Positions 8,119 through 16,625 of a DNA stretch of 64,000 nucleotides are shown one piece after another. The position numbers were made by a program, and so were the translations under genes. Location of the stretch: NCBI RefSeq assembly GCF_014267175.1, contig NZ_JACMTR010000002.1, forward strand, positions 4,117,501 through 4,181,500, read 5' to 3'. Under the pieces are notes generated by a model. The model saw nothing but the letters and a program-made list of their open reading frames with translations, searched no databases and was not told the origin of the DNA. This DNA is from Pseudonocardia sp. C8 (GTDB taxonomy: Bacteria > Actinomycetota > Actinomycetes > Mycobacteriales > Pseudonocardiaceae). Numbering within the stretch: the first letter of the stretch is position 1; every line of letters begins with the position of its first letter.

Positions 8119-8904
8119 TCACCCGAGCGCGAGGCGGACCGGCTCGACCGAGCGGGCGGTCCGGCGCACCGCCTGCAGCCCGACGACGACCGCCGCCACG
8201 ATCACGACGACGGTCACCGCGACCGGCCGGTCGTTCCCCGCGATCCCGGCGAGCCCCCACACGACCGCCGCGGCGAACCCGGCGAAGCCGCACGTCGAGC
8301 CGATCACCGAGAGCGCGCCCGCGGTGAGGACCACCAGGAGCAGGATCGCCCCCGTCTGCGGCACGGCACCGTCGGCCGGCACGCCGACCGCGACCCCGGC
8401 CGTCATCAGGCCCAGGACGAGCGCCACCGCGGACCAGCCCAGATAGATCGCCACCGGCAGCCGGAACGCCAGCCGCTCCACCCAGCCGTCGGCCCGCTCC
8501 CGGGCCAGCCGCCGGTAGGCGACCCCGAGCACCACGACCAGGCCGATCAGCAGCAGCTCGGCGGTGACCACCCACCGCTGGGAGAAGGCCAGGATCCACA
8601 GCGGGTTCAGCACCGCCGACACGGCCAGCCACCAGCCGACCCGGCGGTGGATCGCCCGCCCCTGCTGCCCCGGGAGCAACGCGAACCCGGCCGCCAGCAG
8701 GAACCCCAGGTAGATCAGACCCCACACGGAGAACGTCCATCCGGCCGCCAGCAGCGGGGTGTCGTACGACCGGGCCACCTCCCCGATCCCCGCGCCGCCG
8801 ACCGCGGAGACCAGCACCTGCACGACCGCCAGCACGGCCACGACCACGCCGCGGACGAGGTCCGCGGTGGTCGGGCGTGGGGTGAGCACCGTCATGCCGC
8901 ACAT
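8119..8904 (-). CDS. TspO/MBR-like (tryptophan-rich sensory) membrane protein
   Basis: This protein of about 261 residues has roughly seven hydrophobic segments. Phrases such as FSVWGLIYLGF, RRVGWWLAVSAVLNPLWILAFSQ and PVAIYLGWSAVAL resemble TspO/MBR proteins, but it is longer than classical five-helix TspO (~160 residues). Longer relatives are common in actinobacteria and are annotated as tryptophan-rich sensory proteins of unknown ligand. A run of G residues sits just ahead of the ATG at 8902-8904, which favours that start over the in-frame ATG nine bases later. Its gene is in the same direction as dapA downstream, separated by 76 bases. Function is not known. Confidence 0.65.
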   Translation of the reverse strand: MCGMTVLTPRPTTADLVRGVVVAVLAVVQVLVSAVGGAGIGEVARSYDTPLLAAGWTFSVWGLIYLGFLLAAGFALLPGQQGRAIHRRVGWWLAVSAVLNPLWILAFSQRWVVTAELLLIGLVVVLGVAYRRLARERADGWVERLAFRLPVAIYLGWSAVALVLGLMTAGVAVGVPADGAVPQTGAILLLVVLTAGALSVIGSTCGFAGFAAAVVWGLAGIAGNDRPVAVTVVVIVAAVVVGLQAVRRTARSVEPVRLALG

Positions 8905-8948
8905 CGTGGCCCCCAGCGGCGCGCCCTGCCATCCGGCCGACGGGCGAC

Positions 8949-9100
8949 GCGTTCGGGCCGGGCGGCGAGGCACGTCACACCACCACCCCGCACCGGACCC
9001 AGCTGTCGCGGCGACCCGCTCGGGGCGGGTCGGCGAGGCGCGTCACACCACCGCCCCACACCGGACCCGGCTGCACCGGCGACCCCGCTCGGGGCGGGTC
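8949..9100. repeat. Two tandem copies of a ~69-bp intergenic repeat
   Basis: A segment beginning near 8949 recurs from about 9018, sharing the phrases ggcgaggc(a/g)cgtcacaccac and ccggaccc(a/g)gct. A third, incomplete start follows at about 9087 (gctcggggcgggtcg). The copies fill most of the gap between the TspO-like gene and the GNAT gene. No coding role is evident. Confidence 0.6.
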
Positions 9101-9111
9101 GCGAGCCGGCG

Positions 9112-9636
9112 TCAGAGCCGGCGGACGAACAGGTGGATGTCGCGGGCGTCGTCGGCGGACAGCCGCACCCCGGCCGGGAGCCGGCCGTACTCGGTGAAGC
9201 CCCTGGCGGTGTAGAACGCCGGCAGCGGCGTGCCGCCCCGGGCACCGAGCGTGAGCATCTCCAGCCCCATCTCCCGGCCCTCGGCAACGGCGGCGTCCAG
9301 CAGCGCCGTACCGAGCCCCCTGCCCTGCCGGTCCGGGTGGACCATCAGGCGCTGCACCTCGGCACGGTGGGCGGCGATCCCCGTGCCGGGGGCCACGAAC
9401 ACCGTGCCGTCCGGGTCCGTCACCGAACCCGCGACGATCATGCGCGCGGCCCCGGCCCGGACGGCGTCGACCGTGGCGGCGGCCAGGTCCCGGATCTCGC
9501 CGGGATCCCAGCCCGCCACGAAGTCGACGGCGCCGCCGGCCTCGGTCACCGCGATCCAGAGGTCGCCGAGCGCCGCCGCGGCGCCCGGGTGCGGGTCGAC
9601 GACCCGGCGCAGGGTCGCCGGGGCGCCGGTCGTCAC
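9112..9636 (-). CDS. GNAT-family N-acetyltransferase
   Basis: This 174-residue protein has a GNAT core. The acetyl-CoA loop is in [23 protein letters not shown] (about residues 94-116), and the C-terminal [17 protein letters not shown] is a typical GNAT end. The GTG start overlaps the ndk stop in a GTGA arrangement, so its translation is coupled to ndk. The coupling makes it the last gene of the string that begins with valS. The substrate cannot be deduced; the position next to a housekeeping kinase is probably coincidental. Confidence 0.8.
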   Translation of the reverse strand: MTTGAPATLRRVVDPHPGAAAALGDLWIAVTEAGGAVDFVAGWDPGEIRDLAAATVDAVRAGAARMIVAGSVTDPDGTVFVAPGTGIAAHRAEVQRLMVHPDRQGRGLGTALLDAAVAEGREMGLEMLTLGARGGTPLPAFYTARGFTEYGRLPAGVRLSADDARDIHLFVRRL

Positions 9637-10043
9637 AGGGTCGGGAACCAGAGCTTGATCTCCCGGTCGGCCGACTCCGGGGAGTCCGAGCCGTGCACCA
9701 GGTTCGACCCGGTCTCCAGGGCGAGGTCACCGCGGATGCTGCCGGGCGCGGCCTTCTCCACCGGGTCGGTGCCCCCGGCCACCTGCCGCCAGGCGGCGAT
9801 GGCGCGCGGGCCCTCGACGACCGCGGCCACGACCGGGCCGGAGGTGATGAAGGAGAGAAGGTCCTCGAAGAAGGGCTTGCCGTCGTGCTCGGCGTAGTGC
9901 TGGGCGGCGAGCTCGCGGTCGACGGTGCGCAGGTCGAGGGCGACGATGTCGAGGCCCTTGCGCTCGATCCGGGAGACGATCTCGCCGACGAGCTTGCGCT
10001 GGACCCCGTCGGGCTTGACGAGGACGAGAGTGCGTTCAGTCAC
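9633..10043 (-). CDS. ndk: Nucleoside diphosphate kinase
   Basis: The 136-residue cytosolic enzyme transfers the gamma phosphate among nucleoside di- and triphosphates. It opens with [20 protein letters not shown], contains the catalytic histidine in [16 protein letters not shown] and ends with LKLWFP-type residues (EIKLWFPTL), all hallmarks of Ndk at the usual length. It begins with GTG at 10041-10043, and that start overlaps the end of the upstream Doc toxin gene by 8 bases (shared GTGACTGA). In related actinobacteria ndk normally follows DUF4233 directly, so the toxin-antitoxin pair now sits in its upstream coupling position. Confidence 0.95.
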   Translation of the reverse strand: MTERTLVLVKPDGVQRKLVGEIVSRIERKGLDIVALDLRTVDRELAAQHYAEHDGKPFFEDLLSFITSGPVVAAVVEGPRAIAAWRQVAGGTDPVEKAAPGSIRGDLALETGSNLVHGSDSPESADREIKLWFPTL

Positions 10044-10452
10044 GGGCGACAGGGTAGCGACGGGGCGTGCCGGGCCCGCACCCGGTGAGGTCCGCGAGTG
10101 CCGCGGCGATCGCCTCGAGGTCGCGCATCGATCCCTCGGACACCGCGACGACGAGCTCGACGACCGCGTCCTGGTCGATCCGCGGCGGGTACCCGTTGAG
10201 GACGAGGAAGACCGCGGTGGTCGCCCACGCGAGGCGCTTGTTCCCGTCCACCAGAGGGTGGTTCGCGCAGATGCTCTGCAGCAGCGCCGCAGCCTTGAGC
10301 GGCACGGTCGGGTAGGCGTCCTGACCGAACAGCGACGTCGCCGGCCGCGCGAGAGCCGACTCCAGCAACCCGAAGTCGCGGACGACCGGCTCCTGTCCGA
10401 GTGCAACCTCGGCGAACCGCAGGACGTCGGTCAGGTCCAGGTACCGGGTCAC
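10036..10452 (-). CDS. doc: Doc/Fic-family toxin of a type II toxin-antitoxin pair
   Basis: The 138-residue protein has the Fic-fold active motif in the Doc form, [12 protein letters not shown] (about residues 64-75): His, then the D-x-N-K-R version of the anion-binding loop. Doc enzymes phosphorylate EF-Tu and so stop translation. The N-terminal phrase [15 protein letters not shown] is also typical. The GTG start overlaps the stop of the antitoxin gene (GTGA), the normal antitoxin-first order. At its far end it overlaps the ndk start by 8 bases. The active residues are intact, so the toxin is probably functional. Its target is inferred from the family. Confidence 0.9.
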   Translation of the reverse strand: MTRYLDLTDVLRFAEVALGQEPVVRDFGLLESALARPATSLFGQDAYPTVPLKAAALLQSICANHPLVDGNKRLAWATTAVFLVLNGYPPRIDQDAVVELVVAVSEGSMRDLEAIAAALADLTGCGPGTPRRYPVARD

Positions 10453-10655
10453 ATCCGGCCGAGGCGGTCGAGGGCCTCACGGAAGTTCTCCGTCACCCAC
10501 GAGGCCGCGCGGTCGACGGCGTCGTCGTGGTCGTGCCGCTCGACGTACTCCCGGACGGCGGCTCGCACGACTTCCTGCATCGAACGTCCCTCGGACTCCG
10601 CGCGCTCGCGCAGCGCGGCGGTCTCGGCCTCGGTGAGGCGCAGCGTCATGGCCAC
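10449..10655 (-). CDS. Ribbon-helix-helix antitoxin
   Basis: The 68-residue protein begins with the short basic strand TLRLTEAE, followed by the helix-turn-helix-like EAETAALRERAESEGRSMQE. That is the ribbon-helix-helix (MetJ/Arc) fold that dimerises on DNA. The C-terminal half ([19 protein letters not shown]) would wrap the toxin. Antitoxins of this type repress their own operon, and direct repeats immediately upstream (10663-10681) fit an operator. The GTG at 10653-10655 or the ATG at 10647-10649 could start translation; the difference is two residues. Confidence 0.85.
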   Translation of the reverse strand: MAMTLRLTEAETAALRERAESEGRSMQEVVRAAVREYVERHDHDDAVDRAASWVTENFREALDRLGRM

Positions 10656-10662
10656 GGCCCGA

Positions 10663-10681
10663 TGATACCGGCGGTGATACC
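10663..10681. promoter_or_regulatory. Candidate antitoxin operator with paired direct repeats
   Basis: TGATACC occurs at 10663-10669 and again at 10675-10681, exactly 12 bases apart and so close to one helical turn, just 8 bases upstream of the antitoxin start. Ribbon-helix-helix dimers bind such phased short repeats. No sequence elsewhere in the gap looks like a better site. Confidence 0.45.
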
Positions 10682-10686
10682 GCGAT

Positions 10687-11106
10687 TCAGTCGTCGTCGC
10701 GCTGCTGTGACGGCAGCGTCCCGGCCGCCATCCGGCGCGCCACCTCCCGGCGCATCCACACCAGGATCGCCCAGACGATCACGAACGCGGCCGCGACGAT
10801 CGTCAGGGACGGCACGAACACCAGCGACGCGACGACCAGCAGCACCTGCAGCACGAGCGCGGCCGCCAGACCCCACGGCCTGCGCTGCAGACCGGACGCC
10901 AGGATCATGGCTACGGCCAGGCCGGTGATCACGCCGAACCCGAGCCCGGTGGAGCCGCTGCCGAACCGCGGGAGCACCAGCAGCGAGAGCAGCACGACGA
11001 TGGCCTCGAGGATCAGCGTCGCCGCGAACACCCCGCGGGCACCCTTCATCGGGTCGGTCGGCGGCGGCCGGACACCGTCCGGGACGCCGTCGATCCCGCC
11101 GCTCAC
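10687..11106 (-). CDS. DUF4233 membrane protein
   Basis: This 139-residue protein has four predicted membrane segments (for example ILEAIVVLLSLLVLPRF and ALVLQVLLVVASLVFVP) and a charged C-terminal tail ending QQRDDD. It matches the small actinobacterial DUF4233 family, always found just after folC. The GTG start overlaps the folC stop (GTGA), so the two are translationally coupled. Its role is unknown. The constant neighbourhood of valS, folC and ndk suggests a housekeeping rather than accessory role. Confidence 0.85.
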   Translation of the reverse strand: MSGGIDGVPDGVRPPPTDPMKGARGVFAATLILEAIVVLLSLLVLPRFGSGSTGLGFGVITGLAVAMILASGLQRRPWGLAAALVLQVLLVVASLVFVPSLTIVAAAFVIVWAILVWMRREVARRMAAGTLPSQQRDDD

Positions 11107-12740
11107 TCCGGTTCCTTGCCGAACAGGCCGCGGGCCTCGCCCGCGGTGACCACCGACCCGGTGACGACGACGCCGACCCCGGACGCGCCGGCCTCCTCGG
11201 CGAGCTCGACGCCCTGCTCGATTGCGGCCTGCAGCGACGGCTCGACGCTGACCCGCTCGGAGCCGAACACCTCGGCGGCGAGCGCCCCCAGCTCGTCGGG
11301 GTCCATCGCGCGCGGCGACGAGTTGGTGGTCACGACGACCTCGTGCAGCACCGGTTCGAGGGCTTCGAGGATGCCGCGGGCGTCCTTCCCCTGTAGCACG
11401 CCGAGCACCCCGACCAGCCGGGTGAACCGGAACTCGCCGGTCAGCGAGGTCGCGAGGGCCTTCGCACCGGCCGGGTTGTGCGCGGCGTCGAGCAGCACGG
11501 TCGGGGTGTCCGGCCCGCCCTGCACCGGCTCGAGGCGGCCCGGCGAACGCAGCGACGCGAACGCGGCCCGGACGGCGTCCGGGTCGAGCGGCTGCGCGGT
11601 TCCCGCCCCGACCAGCGCCTCGGCCGCGGCGAGCGCGACCGCCGCGTTCGACGCCTGGTGCTCGCCGTGCAACGGGAGGAAGACCTCGTCGTAGCGGCCG
11701 GACAGGCCCTGCAGGTCCAGTCGCTGCCCGCCGACGGCGATCTCCCGCTCCCGGACGCCGAACTCGGCGCCCTCCCGGGCGACCTGGGCGCCGACCTCGG
11801 CGCAGCGCTCGATGAGGACCTCGGCGACCTTCCTGTCCTGGGCGGCGAGCACGGCGACCGAGCCCTCCTTGATGATCCCGGCCTTCTCCCGGGCGATGTC
11901 GAGGATGTCGTCGCCGAGGTACTCGGCGTGGTCGAGGCCGATCGGCAGGACCACGGCCACGTCGGCGTCGGCGACGTTGGTGGCGTCCCACCGCCCGCCG
12001 AGGCCGACCTCGATCACCGCGGCCTCGACCGGGGCGTCGGCGAAGGTCGCGAACGCCATCCCGGTCAGCACCTCGAACTTGCTCAGCGCCGGCCGGTCCC
12101 CCCGGTTCGCGTCGACCAGCTCGACGAGGGGCTCGACCTCGCGGTAGGCCTCGACGTAGCGCTCGGGGGTGATCGGCCGGTTGTCCAGGTTGATCCGCTC
12201 GGTGGCCCGCTGCAGGTGCGGGCTGGTGTAGCGGCCGGTGCGCAGCCCCACCTCGGTGAGCAGCGCGTCGATCATCCGCGACGTCGACGTCTTGCCGTTG
12301 GTGCCGGTCAGGTGCACGACCGGGTAGCCCCGCTGCGGGTCGCCGAGCGCGTCGCAGAGCGCCTGCATCCGGTCCAGGGACGGCTCCATGACCGACTCCG
12401 GCCAGCGCCGGTCCAGCGCCGCGTCCACCGCGAGGAACTCGGCGTACCCGGCCACCGTGGACTGGGCGGGGACGACGTCCGGGTTGTCCCCGCCGCGGAT
12501 CTGGTCCAGGACCGCCGCGATCACGGCCTCCTGGGCGTCCTTCTCCGGCTCGGGGTCCTCGGACCGGGCGGCGGCGTCGGAACGGTCCTCGTCCTCGCCG
12601 TCGCCCTCCTCCGCGGCCGGGGGCTCACCGGGCTCCTCCTCGGAGCCGAACCCGCCCTCGGCCCAGCGGTCGCCGCCGTAGGTCGGCGAGTCCTCCTCGT
12701 CGAACTGATCGTACCCGTCCGGCTGCGATCCGCGTGCCAT
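11103..12740 (-). CDS. folC: Dihydrofolate synthase / folylpolyglutamate synthase
   Basis: The 545-residue enzyme adds glutamate to dihydropteroate and to reduced folates. The ATP-binding P-loop HLTGTNGKTSTSRM is near residue 147, and the C-terminal ligase domain holds LLDAAHNPAGAKAL. About 110 extra residues at the N-terminus are acidic and repetitive (EEDSPTYGGDRW, EEEPGEPPAAEEGDGEDEDRSD), which makes the protein longer than the ~430-450 residues of most FolC. This acidic extension is common in actinobacteria and probably disordered. The start is the ATG at 12738-12740, five bases after valS. It is coupled to DUF4233 by a GTGA overlap. Confidence 0.93.
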   Translation of the reverse strand: MARGSQPDGYDQFDEEDSPTYGGDRWAEGGFGSEEEPGEPPAAEEGDGEDEDRSDAAARSEDPEPEKDAQEAVIAAVLDQIRGGDNPDVVPAQSTVAGYAEFLAVDAALDRRWPESVMEPSLDRMQALCDALGDPQRGYPVVHLTGTNGKTSTSRMIDALLTEVGLRTGRYTSPHLQRATERINLDNRPITPERYVEAYREVEPLVELVDANRGDRPALSKFEVLTGMAFATFADAPVEAAVIEVGLGGRWDATNVADADVAVVLPIGLDHAEYLGDDILDIAREKAGIIKEGSVAVLAAQDRKVAEVLIERCAEVGAQVAREGAEFGVREREIAVGGQRLDLQGLSGRYDEVFLPLHGEHQASNAAVALAAAEALVGAGTAQPLDPDAVRAAFASLRSPGRLEPVQGGPDTPTVLLDAAHNPAGAKALATSLTGEFRFTRLVGVLGVLQGKDARGILEALEPVLHEVVVTTNSSPRAMDPDELGALAAEVFGSERVSVEPSLQAAIEQGVELAEEAGASGVGVVVTGSVVTAGEARGLFGKEPE

Positions 12741-12745
12741 GCGGC

Positions 12746-15382
12746 TCAGGCCTCCGGCAGCGCGGCCAGCCGCGCGCCGATCCGCTCGATGTCGGCCAGC
12801 GCCGTGGCGTGCCGGGAGCGGATCCCGTCGACGATCTCGGCCGGCGCCTTCTCGGTGAACTTGGGGTTGTTCAACTTCTTCTCCGCCTGGTCGCGTTCCT
12901 TCTCGGCGGCGGCGAGATCCTTGCCGAGCCGGGCCCGCTCGGCGGCGACGTCGATCGCGCCCGAGGTGTCCAGCTCGACGGTGACCGGGCCACCGGAGGT
13001 CGCGACCTCGAACGTGGCGGTGGCCGAGAAGTCGGCGCCCGCGTCGTCGAGCCGGGTGAGGAACCGGACCGCACGTTCGTGCGCGGCCAGGCCGGCGTCG
13101 GTGAGCCCGACGAGCCGCGCAGCGACCGACCGGCGGTCGGGCAGCCCCTGCTCGGTGCGGAACCGGCGGACCTCGGTGATCACCTTCTGGATGTCGGTGA
13201 CCCGGGCGGCCGCGGCCGCGTCGACGGCGGCGCCGGTGTCGTCGGCGGTCGGCCAGGCCGCGGTCACGACGGTCTCCCGGCCGGTCAGCGCGGTCCACAG
13301 GGCCTCGGTGACGAACGGGACGATCGGGTGCAGCATCCGCAGCAGCGCGTCGAGGACGTGGCCGAGGACCGCCCGGGTGCCGTCGGCGGTGTCCGGGTGG
13401 TCGAGCTGGGTCTTGCACAGCTCGACGTACCAGTCGGCGAGCTCGTCCCACGCGAAGTGGTAGAGTCCCTCGGTCGCCTTCGCGAACTGGTAGTCGTCGA
13501 GCAGCTCGTCGGTCTCCGCGCGGACCTCGGCGAGCCGGCCCAGGATCCAGCGGTCCGCGTCGGTGCGCACCGATTCGGCGGGCAGCGGCGCGTCGGCCGT
13601 CGCGCCCTTGGACAGCGCGAAGCGGGTGATGTTCCAGAGCTTCGTGGTGAAGTTCCGGGACCCGGCCACCCACTCCTCGGACAGCGACATGTCGGTGCCC
13701 GGGTTCGACCCGCGGGCGATCGTGAACCGCAGCGCGTCGGCGCCGTAGGCGTCCATCAGGTCCAGCGGGTCGATGACGTTGCCCTTGGACTTGGACATCT
13801 TCTTGCCGTGCTCGTCGCGGATGAGCCCGTGCAGGTAGACGTCCCGGAACGGCGCCCGGCCCATCGCGTACGTCCCGAACATCATCATCCGGACGACCCA
13901 GAAGAACAGGATGTCGTAGCCGGTGACCAGCACGGAGTTCGGGTAGTACCGCGCCAGGTCCGGGGTCTCGTCCGGCCAGCCGAGCGTGGAGAACGGCCAC
14001 AGGCCGGAGGAGAACCAGGTGTCCAGGACGTCCGGGTCCTGCCGCCAGCCCTCGCCGGTCGGCGGCTCCTCGTCCGGGCCGACGCAGACGACCTCGCCGG
14101 CCGGGCCGTACCACACCGGGATCCGGTGCCCCCACCACAGCTGGCGGCTGATCGTCCAGTCGTGCATGTTGTCGACCCAGTCGAAGAAGCGCTTCTCCTG
14201 CTCCTTCGGGTGCAGCACGGTCTCCCCGGAGCGGACGGCGTCACCCGCCGCCCGGGCCAGCGGCTCGACCTTGACGAACCACTGCAGGCTCAGCCGTGGC
14301 TCGATCGGGACGCCGGTGCGCGAGCAGTGCCCGACCGAGTGCACGTAGGGCCGCTTCTCGGCGACGATCCGGCCCTGGGCACGCAGCTCCTCGCGGATCG
14401 CGGCGCGTGCCTCGAACCGGTCCATGCCGTCGAACCGGGTACCGGACCCGGCGATCGTGCCGGTCTCGTCCATGATCGTCGGCATCGGCAGGTCGTGCCG
14501 CCTGCCGATCTCGAAGTCGTTCGGGTCGTGCGCCGGGGTGACCTTGACGGCGCCGGTGCCGAACTCCGGGTCGACGTGGTCGTCGGCGACCACCGGGATC
14601 CGGCGCCCGGTGATCGGCATCTCGATCTCGGTGCCGACCAGGTGGGCGTAGCGCTCGTCGTCCGGGTGGACGGCGACCGCGGTGTCCCCCAGCATCGTCT
14701 CGACCCGGGTGGTGGCGACGACGACGGAGCGGTCGCCGTCGCCGTAGCGCATCGAGACGAGCTCACCCTCGACCTCGGCGTGGTCGACCTCGATGTCGGA
14801 GATCGCGCTGTGCAGCGCCGGGGACCAGTTGACCAGGCGCTCGGCCCGGTAGATCAACCCGTCGTCGTACATCTGCTTGAAGACGCAGGTGACTGCGCGG
14901 GACAGGCCCTCGTCGAGGGTGAAGCGCTCGCGGGTCCAGTCGACGCCGTCACCCAGGCGCTCCATCTGGCCCAGGATGGTCCCGCCCGACTCGGCCTTCC
15001 ACTCCCAGACCTTCTCGACGAACGCCTCGCGGCCGATCGCGTGCCGGTCCGGCTCGCCGGCGGCGGCCATCCGGCGCTCGACGACGGACTGGGTCGCGAT
15101 GCCGGCGTGGTCCATCCCGGGCAGCCACAGCGCGTCGTAGCCCTGCATCCGGCGGCGCCGGGTCAGCACGTCGATCAGCGTGTGGTCCATCGCGTGGCCC
15201 AGGTGCAGGCTGCCCGTGACGTTCGGCGGCGGGATGACGATGCAGAAGGCCGGCTTGTCGGACGCCGGGTCGGCCTGGAAGTACCCGCGGTCCACCCAGC
15301 GGCGGTACATCGCAGCCTCTACCTCGCCCGGATTCCACTTGGCGGGCAGGTCGGCAGTACGCGCTGGCAGGGTCTCGGTCAC
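12746..15382 (-). CDS. valS: Valyl-tRNA synthetase
   Basis: The 878-residue class I synthetase charges tRNA-Val in the cytosol. The HIGH signature is in [15 protein letters not shown] (about residues 51-65) and the KMSKS loop is in [19 protein letters not shown] (about 530). Between them lies the editing domain (region around [20 protein letters not shown]). The C-terminus carries the heptad-rich coiled coil typical of ValRS ([20 protein letters not shown]). Length and order are normal. It heads the transcription unit valS-folC-DUF4233-antitoxin-doc-ndk-GNAT, all with gaps of 31 bases or fewer or with overlaps. Confidence 0.97.
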   Translation of the reverse strand: MTETLPARTADLPAKWNPGEVEAAMYRRWVDRGYFQADPASDKPAFCIVIPPPNVTGSLHLGHAMDHTLIDVLTRRRRMQGYDALWLPGMDHAGIATQSVVERRMAAAGEPDRHAIGREAFVEKVWEWKAESGGTILGQMERLGDGVDWTRERFTLDEGLSRAVTCVFKQMYDDGLIYRAERLVNWSPALHSAISDIEVDHAEVEGELVSMRYGDGDRSVVVATTRVETMLGDTAVAVHPDDERYAHLVGTEIEMPITGRRIPVVADDHVDPEFGTGAVKVTPAHDPNDFEIGRRHDLPMPTIMDETGTIAGSGTRFDGMDRFEARAAIREELRAQGRIVAEKRPYVHSVGHCSRTGVPIEPRLSLQWFVKVEPLARAAGDAVRSGETVLHPKEQEKRFFDWVDNMHDWTISRQLWWGHRIPVWYGPAGEVVCVGPDEEPPTGEGWRQDPDVLDTWFSSGLWPFSTLGWPDETPDLARYYPNSVLVTGYDILFFWVVRMMMFGTYAMGRAPFRDVYLHGLIRDEHGKKMSKSKGNVIDPLDLMDAYGADALRFTIARGSNPGTDMSLSEEWVAGSRNFTTKLWNITRFALSKGATADAPLPAESVRTDADRWILGRLAEVRAETDELLDDYQFAKATEGLYHFAWDELADWYVELCKTQLDHPDTADGTRAVLGHVLDALLRMLHPIVPFVTEALWTALTGRETVVTAAWPTADDTGAAVDAAAAARVTDIQKVITEVRRFRTEQGLPDRRSVAARLVGLTDAGLAAHERAVRFLTRLDDAGADFSATATFEVATSGGPVTVELDTSGAIDVAAERARLGKDLAAAEKERDQAEKKLNNPKFTEKAPAEIVDGIRSRHATALADIERIGARLAALPEA

Positions 15383-15447
15383 ATGTCAAGTCTACGAGCC
15401 GGTACCGACGGCATTCCGGGCCCCCGGGCCCCCTCACACCGGGCGAC

Positions 15448-15963
15448 TCAGCCGGGCACCAGCACGCACCACGCCCGCGGCCACCCCAGCACCGCGACCG
15501 CGCCCCCGCCGGCGAACGTCCGGGGATCGAACCCCCGCACCCGCCCGGACGACGGCTCGTACACCCGCCACCGGCCGTCCGCACCTGCGCCGACGACCAG
15601 CACCCAGTGCCGCGGCAGCCACCGCGACCCGACCAGCAGCGGCACCGGCCGTCCGGCGGACGCCGCGCCGGCCACGTCGGTGCCGACGCCCCGGGTCCAC
15701 GGCCGCACCCGGTAGGGGCCCGCCGCCGGGGCGTGCCGGCGCAGCCAGGCCCGCATCCCCCACGGGGTCGTGCCGAGCGCACGCGGCCAGAGCCGGTTGG
15801 CCTGGCGGTGAGCGAGGCGCTGCGCGGCGGCGAACCGGTCCGCGGCCGGGCCCGGCCATCCCGACCCGGTCAGCGCGGCCGTCACGAGGAGCACCGACGG
15901 CCCGCAGGACACGCCGTCGGCCTGCCGGCCCAGGACGGCCCCGACGGCGTCCGCACGGTGCAT
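15448..15963 (-). CDS. C39-like (papain-fold) cysteine peptidase family protein
   Basis: The 171-residue protein has the layout of a papain-fold peptidase. A nucleophile motif QADGVSCGPSVLLVTAAL has Cys20 at the head of a helix. A His lies in the strand RHWVLVVGAGADG (about residue 118), and YEPSSGRVRGF follows, where an Asp/Asn-containing strand is expected. That resembles peptidase C39-like proteins. There is no signal peptide or transmembrane segment, and no ABC transporter or leader peptide is nearby, so a bacteriocin-processing role is not supported. It is convergent with valS at neither end. Function is unknown, but the catalytic pair looks intact. Confidence 0.6.
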   Translation of the reverse strand: MHRADAVGAVLGRQADGVSCGPSVLLVTAALTGSGWPGPAADRFAAAQRLAHRQANRLWPRALGTTPWGMRAWLRRHAPAAGPYRVRPWTRGVGTDVAGAASAGRPVPLLVGSRWLPRHWVLVVGAGADGRWRVYEPSSGRVRGFDPRTFAGGGAVAVLGWPRAWCVLVPG

Positions 15964-16033
15964 GCCGCGATCCTGCCCGGGCGCGGCGCCGCCGTCACGG
16001 CGGGGCGCCCGATGTCCTGCCTACGCTCGCCCC

Positions 16034-16456
16034 ATGAGCTCCCTGTCACCCGAGGTCGTCGCGTTCCTGCGCCACGGCACCCGCACCGGCATGCTCGGCT
16101 GGACGGCGAAGGACGGCCGCCCGCTGGCCGCGCCGGTCTGGTTCCTGGTCGAGGACGGAACGCTCGTGTTCAACACCGGCGCGGGCACCGCGAAGGGACG
16201 CGCGATCTCCCGCGACCCGCGGGTGGTGCTCACCGCGGACCTGCCGGAGCCGCCGTACGCGTTCGTCCAGGTCCAGGGAATCGCCGAGACCGACGACGAC
16301 CCGGCCGAGCTGCTCCGGACCGCCACCGCGCTGGGCGCGCGCTACATGGGGCCGGACCGGGCGGAGGAGTTCGGCCGGCGCAACGGGGTCCCGGGCGAGC
16401 TCGTCGTCCGGATCCGGCCGACGAAGGTGGTCTCCTCGCTGGACATCACGGCCTGA
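16034..16456 (+). CDS. PPOX-class F420/FMN-dependent oxidoreductase
   Basis: This 140-residue split-barrel protein (FRHGTRTGMLGWTAKDGRPLAAPVW-type start, then VFNTGAGTAKGRAISRDPRV) belongs to the pyridoxamine-phosphate-oxidase-like flavin/deazaflavin family. K-G-R in the AKGR segment contacts the cofactor phosphate in relatives, and the C-terminal LVVRIRPTKVVSSLDI is typical of the F420-dependent TIGR03618 group. Actinobacteria with F420 hold many paralogues, so a specific substrate cannot be named. It reads on the plus strand from an ATG at 16034. The preceding peptidase gene is divergent. Confidence 0.8.
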   Translation: MSSLSPEVVAFLRHGTRTGMLGWTAKDGRPLAAPVWFLVEDGTLVFNTGAGTAKGRAISRDPRVVLTADLPEPPYAFVQVQGIAETDDDPAELLRTATALGARYMGPDRAEEFGRRNGVPGELVVRIRPTKVVSSLDITA

Positions 16457-16553
16457 GCCACGCCCGTCGCCCGGCCGGGTGGAACCCGGCCGCGGCACCG
16501 GCGCGCCCGGCCCGGCCGACGGCCCGGACCCTCCACGGTGGCCCGGTGTTGAC

Positions 16554-16625
16554 GCGCGATCCGCTGGCAATGCTTGCTCTGCTGATGCGCGATCCGCTGG
16601 CGCTACTCGCTGTGCAGCGAACCCG
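16554..16625. repeat. 33-bp repeat, about two copies, at the 5' end of the GH43-like gene
   Basis: One full unit runs 16563-16595 (from GCTGGCAATGC to GATGCGCGATCC). A partial upstream copy ends at 16562 (GCGCGATCC), and a second copy begins at 16596 (GCTGGCGCTACTCGC). The reverse complement of the same unit occurs at 62490-62567. The repeat overlaps the start region of the secreted protein and here encodes LLMRDPLALLAV, which adds to the hydrophobic N-terminus. Confidence 0.7.

Noticed and set aside
15448..15963. Bacteriocin-processing peptidase
   Set aside because: C39-like motifs are present, but there is no ABC transporter domain, no double-glycine leader peptide gene and no membrane segment.
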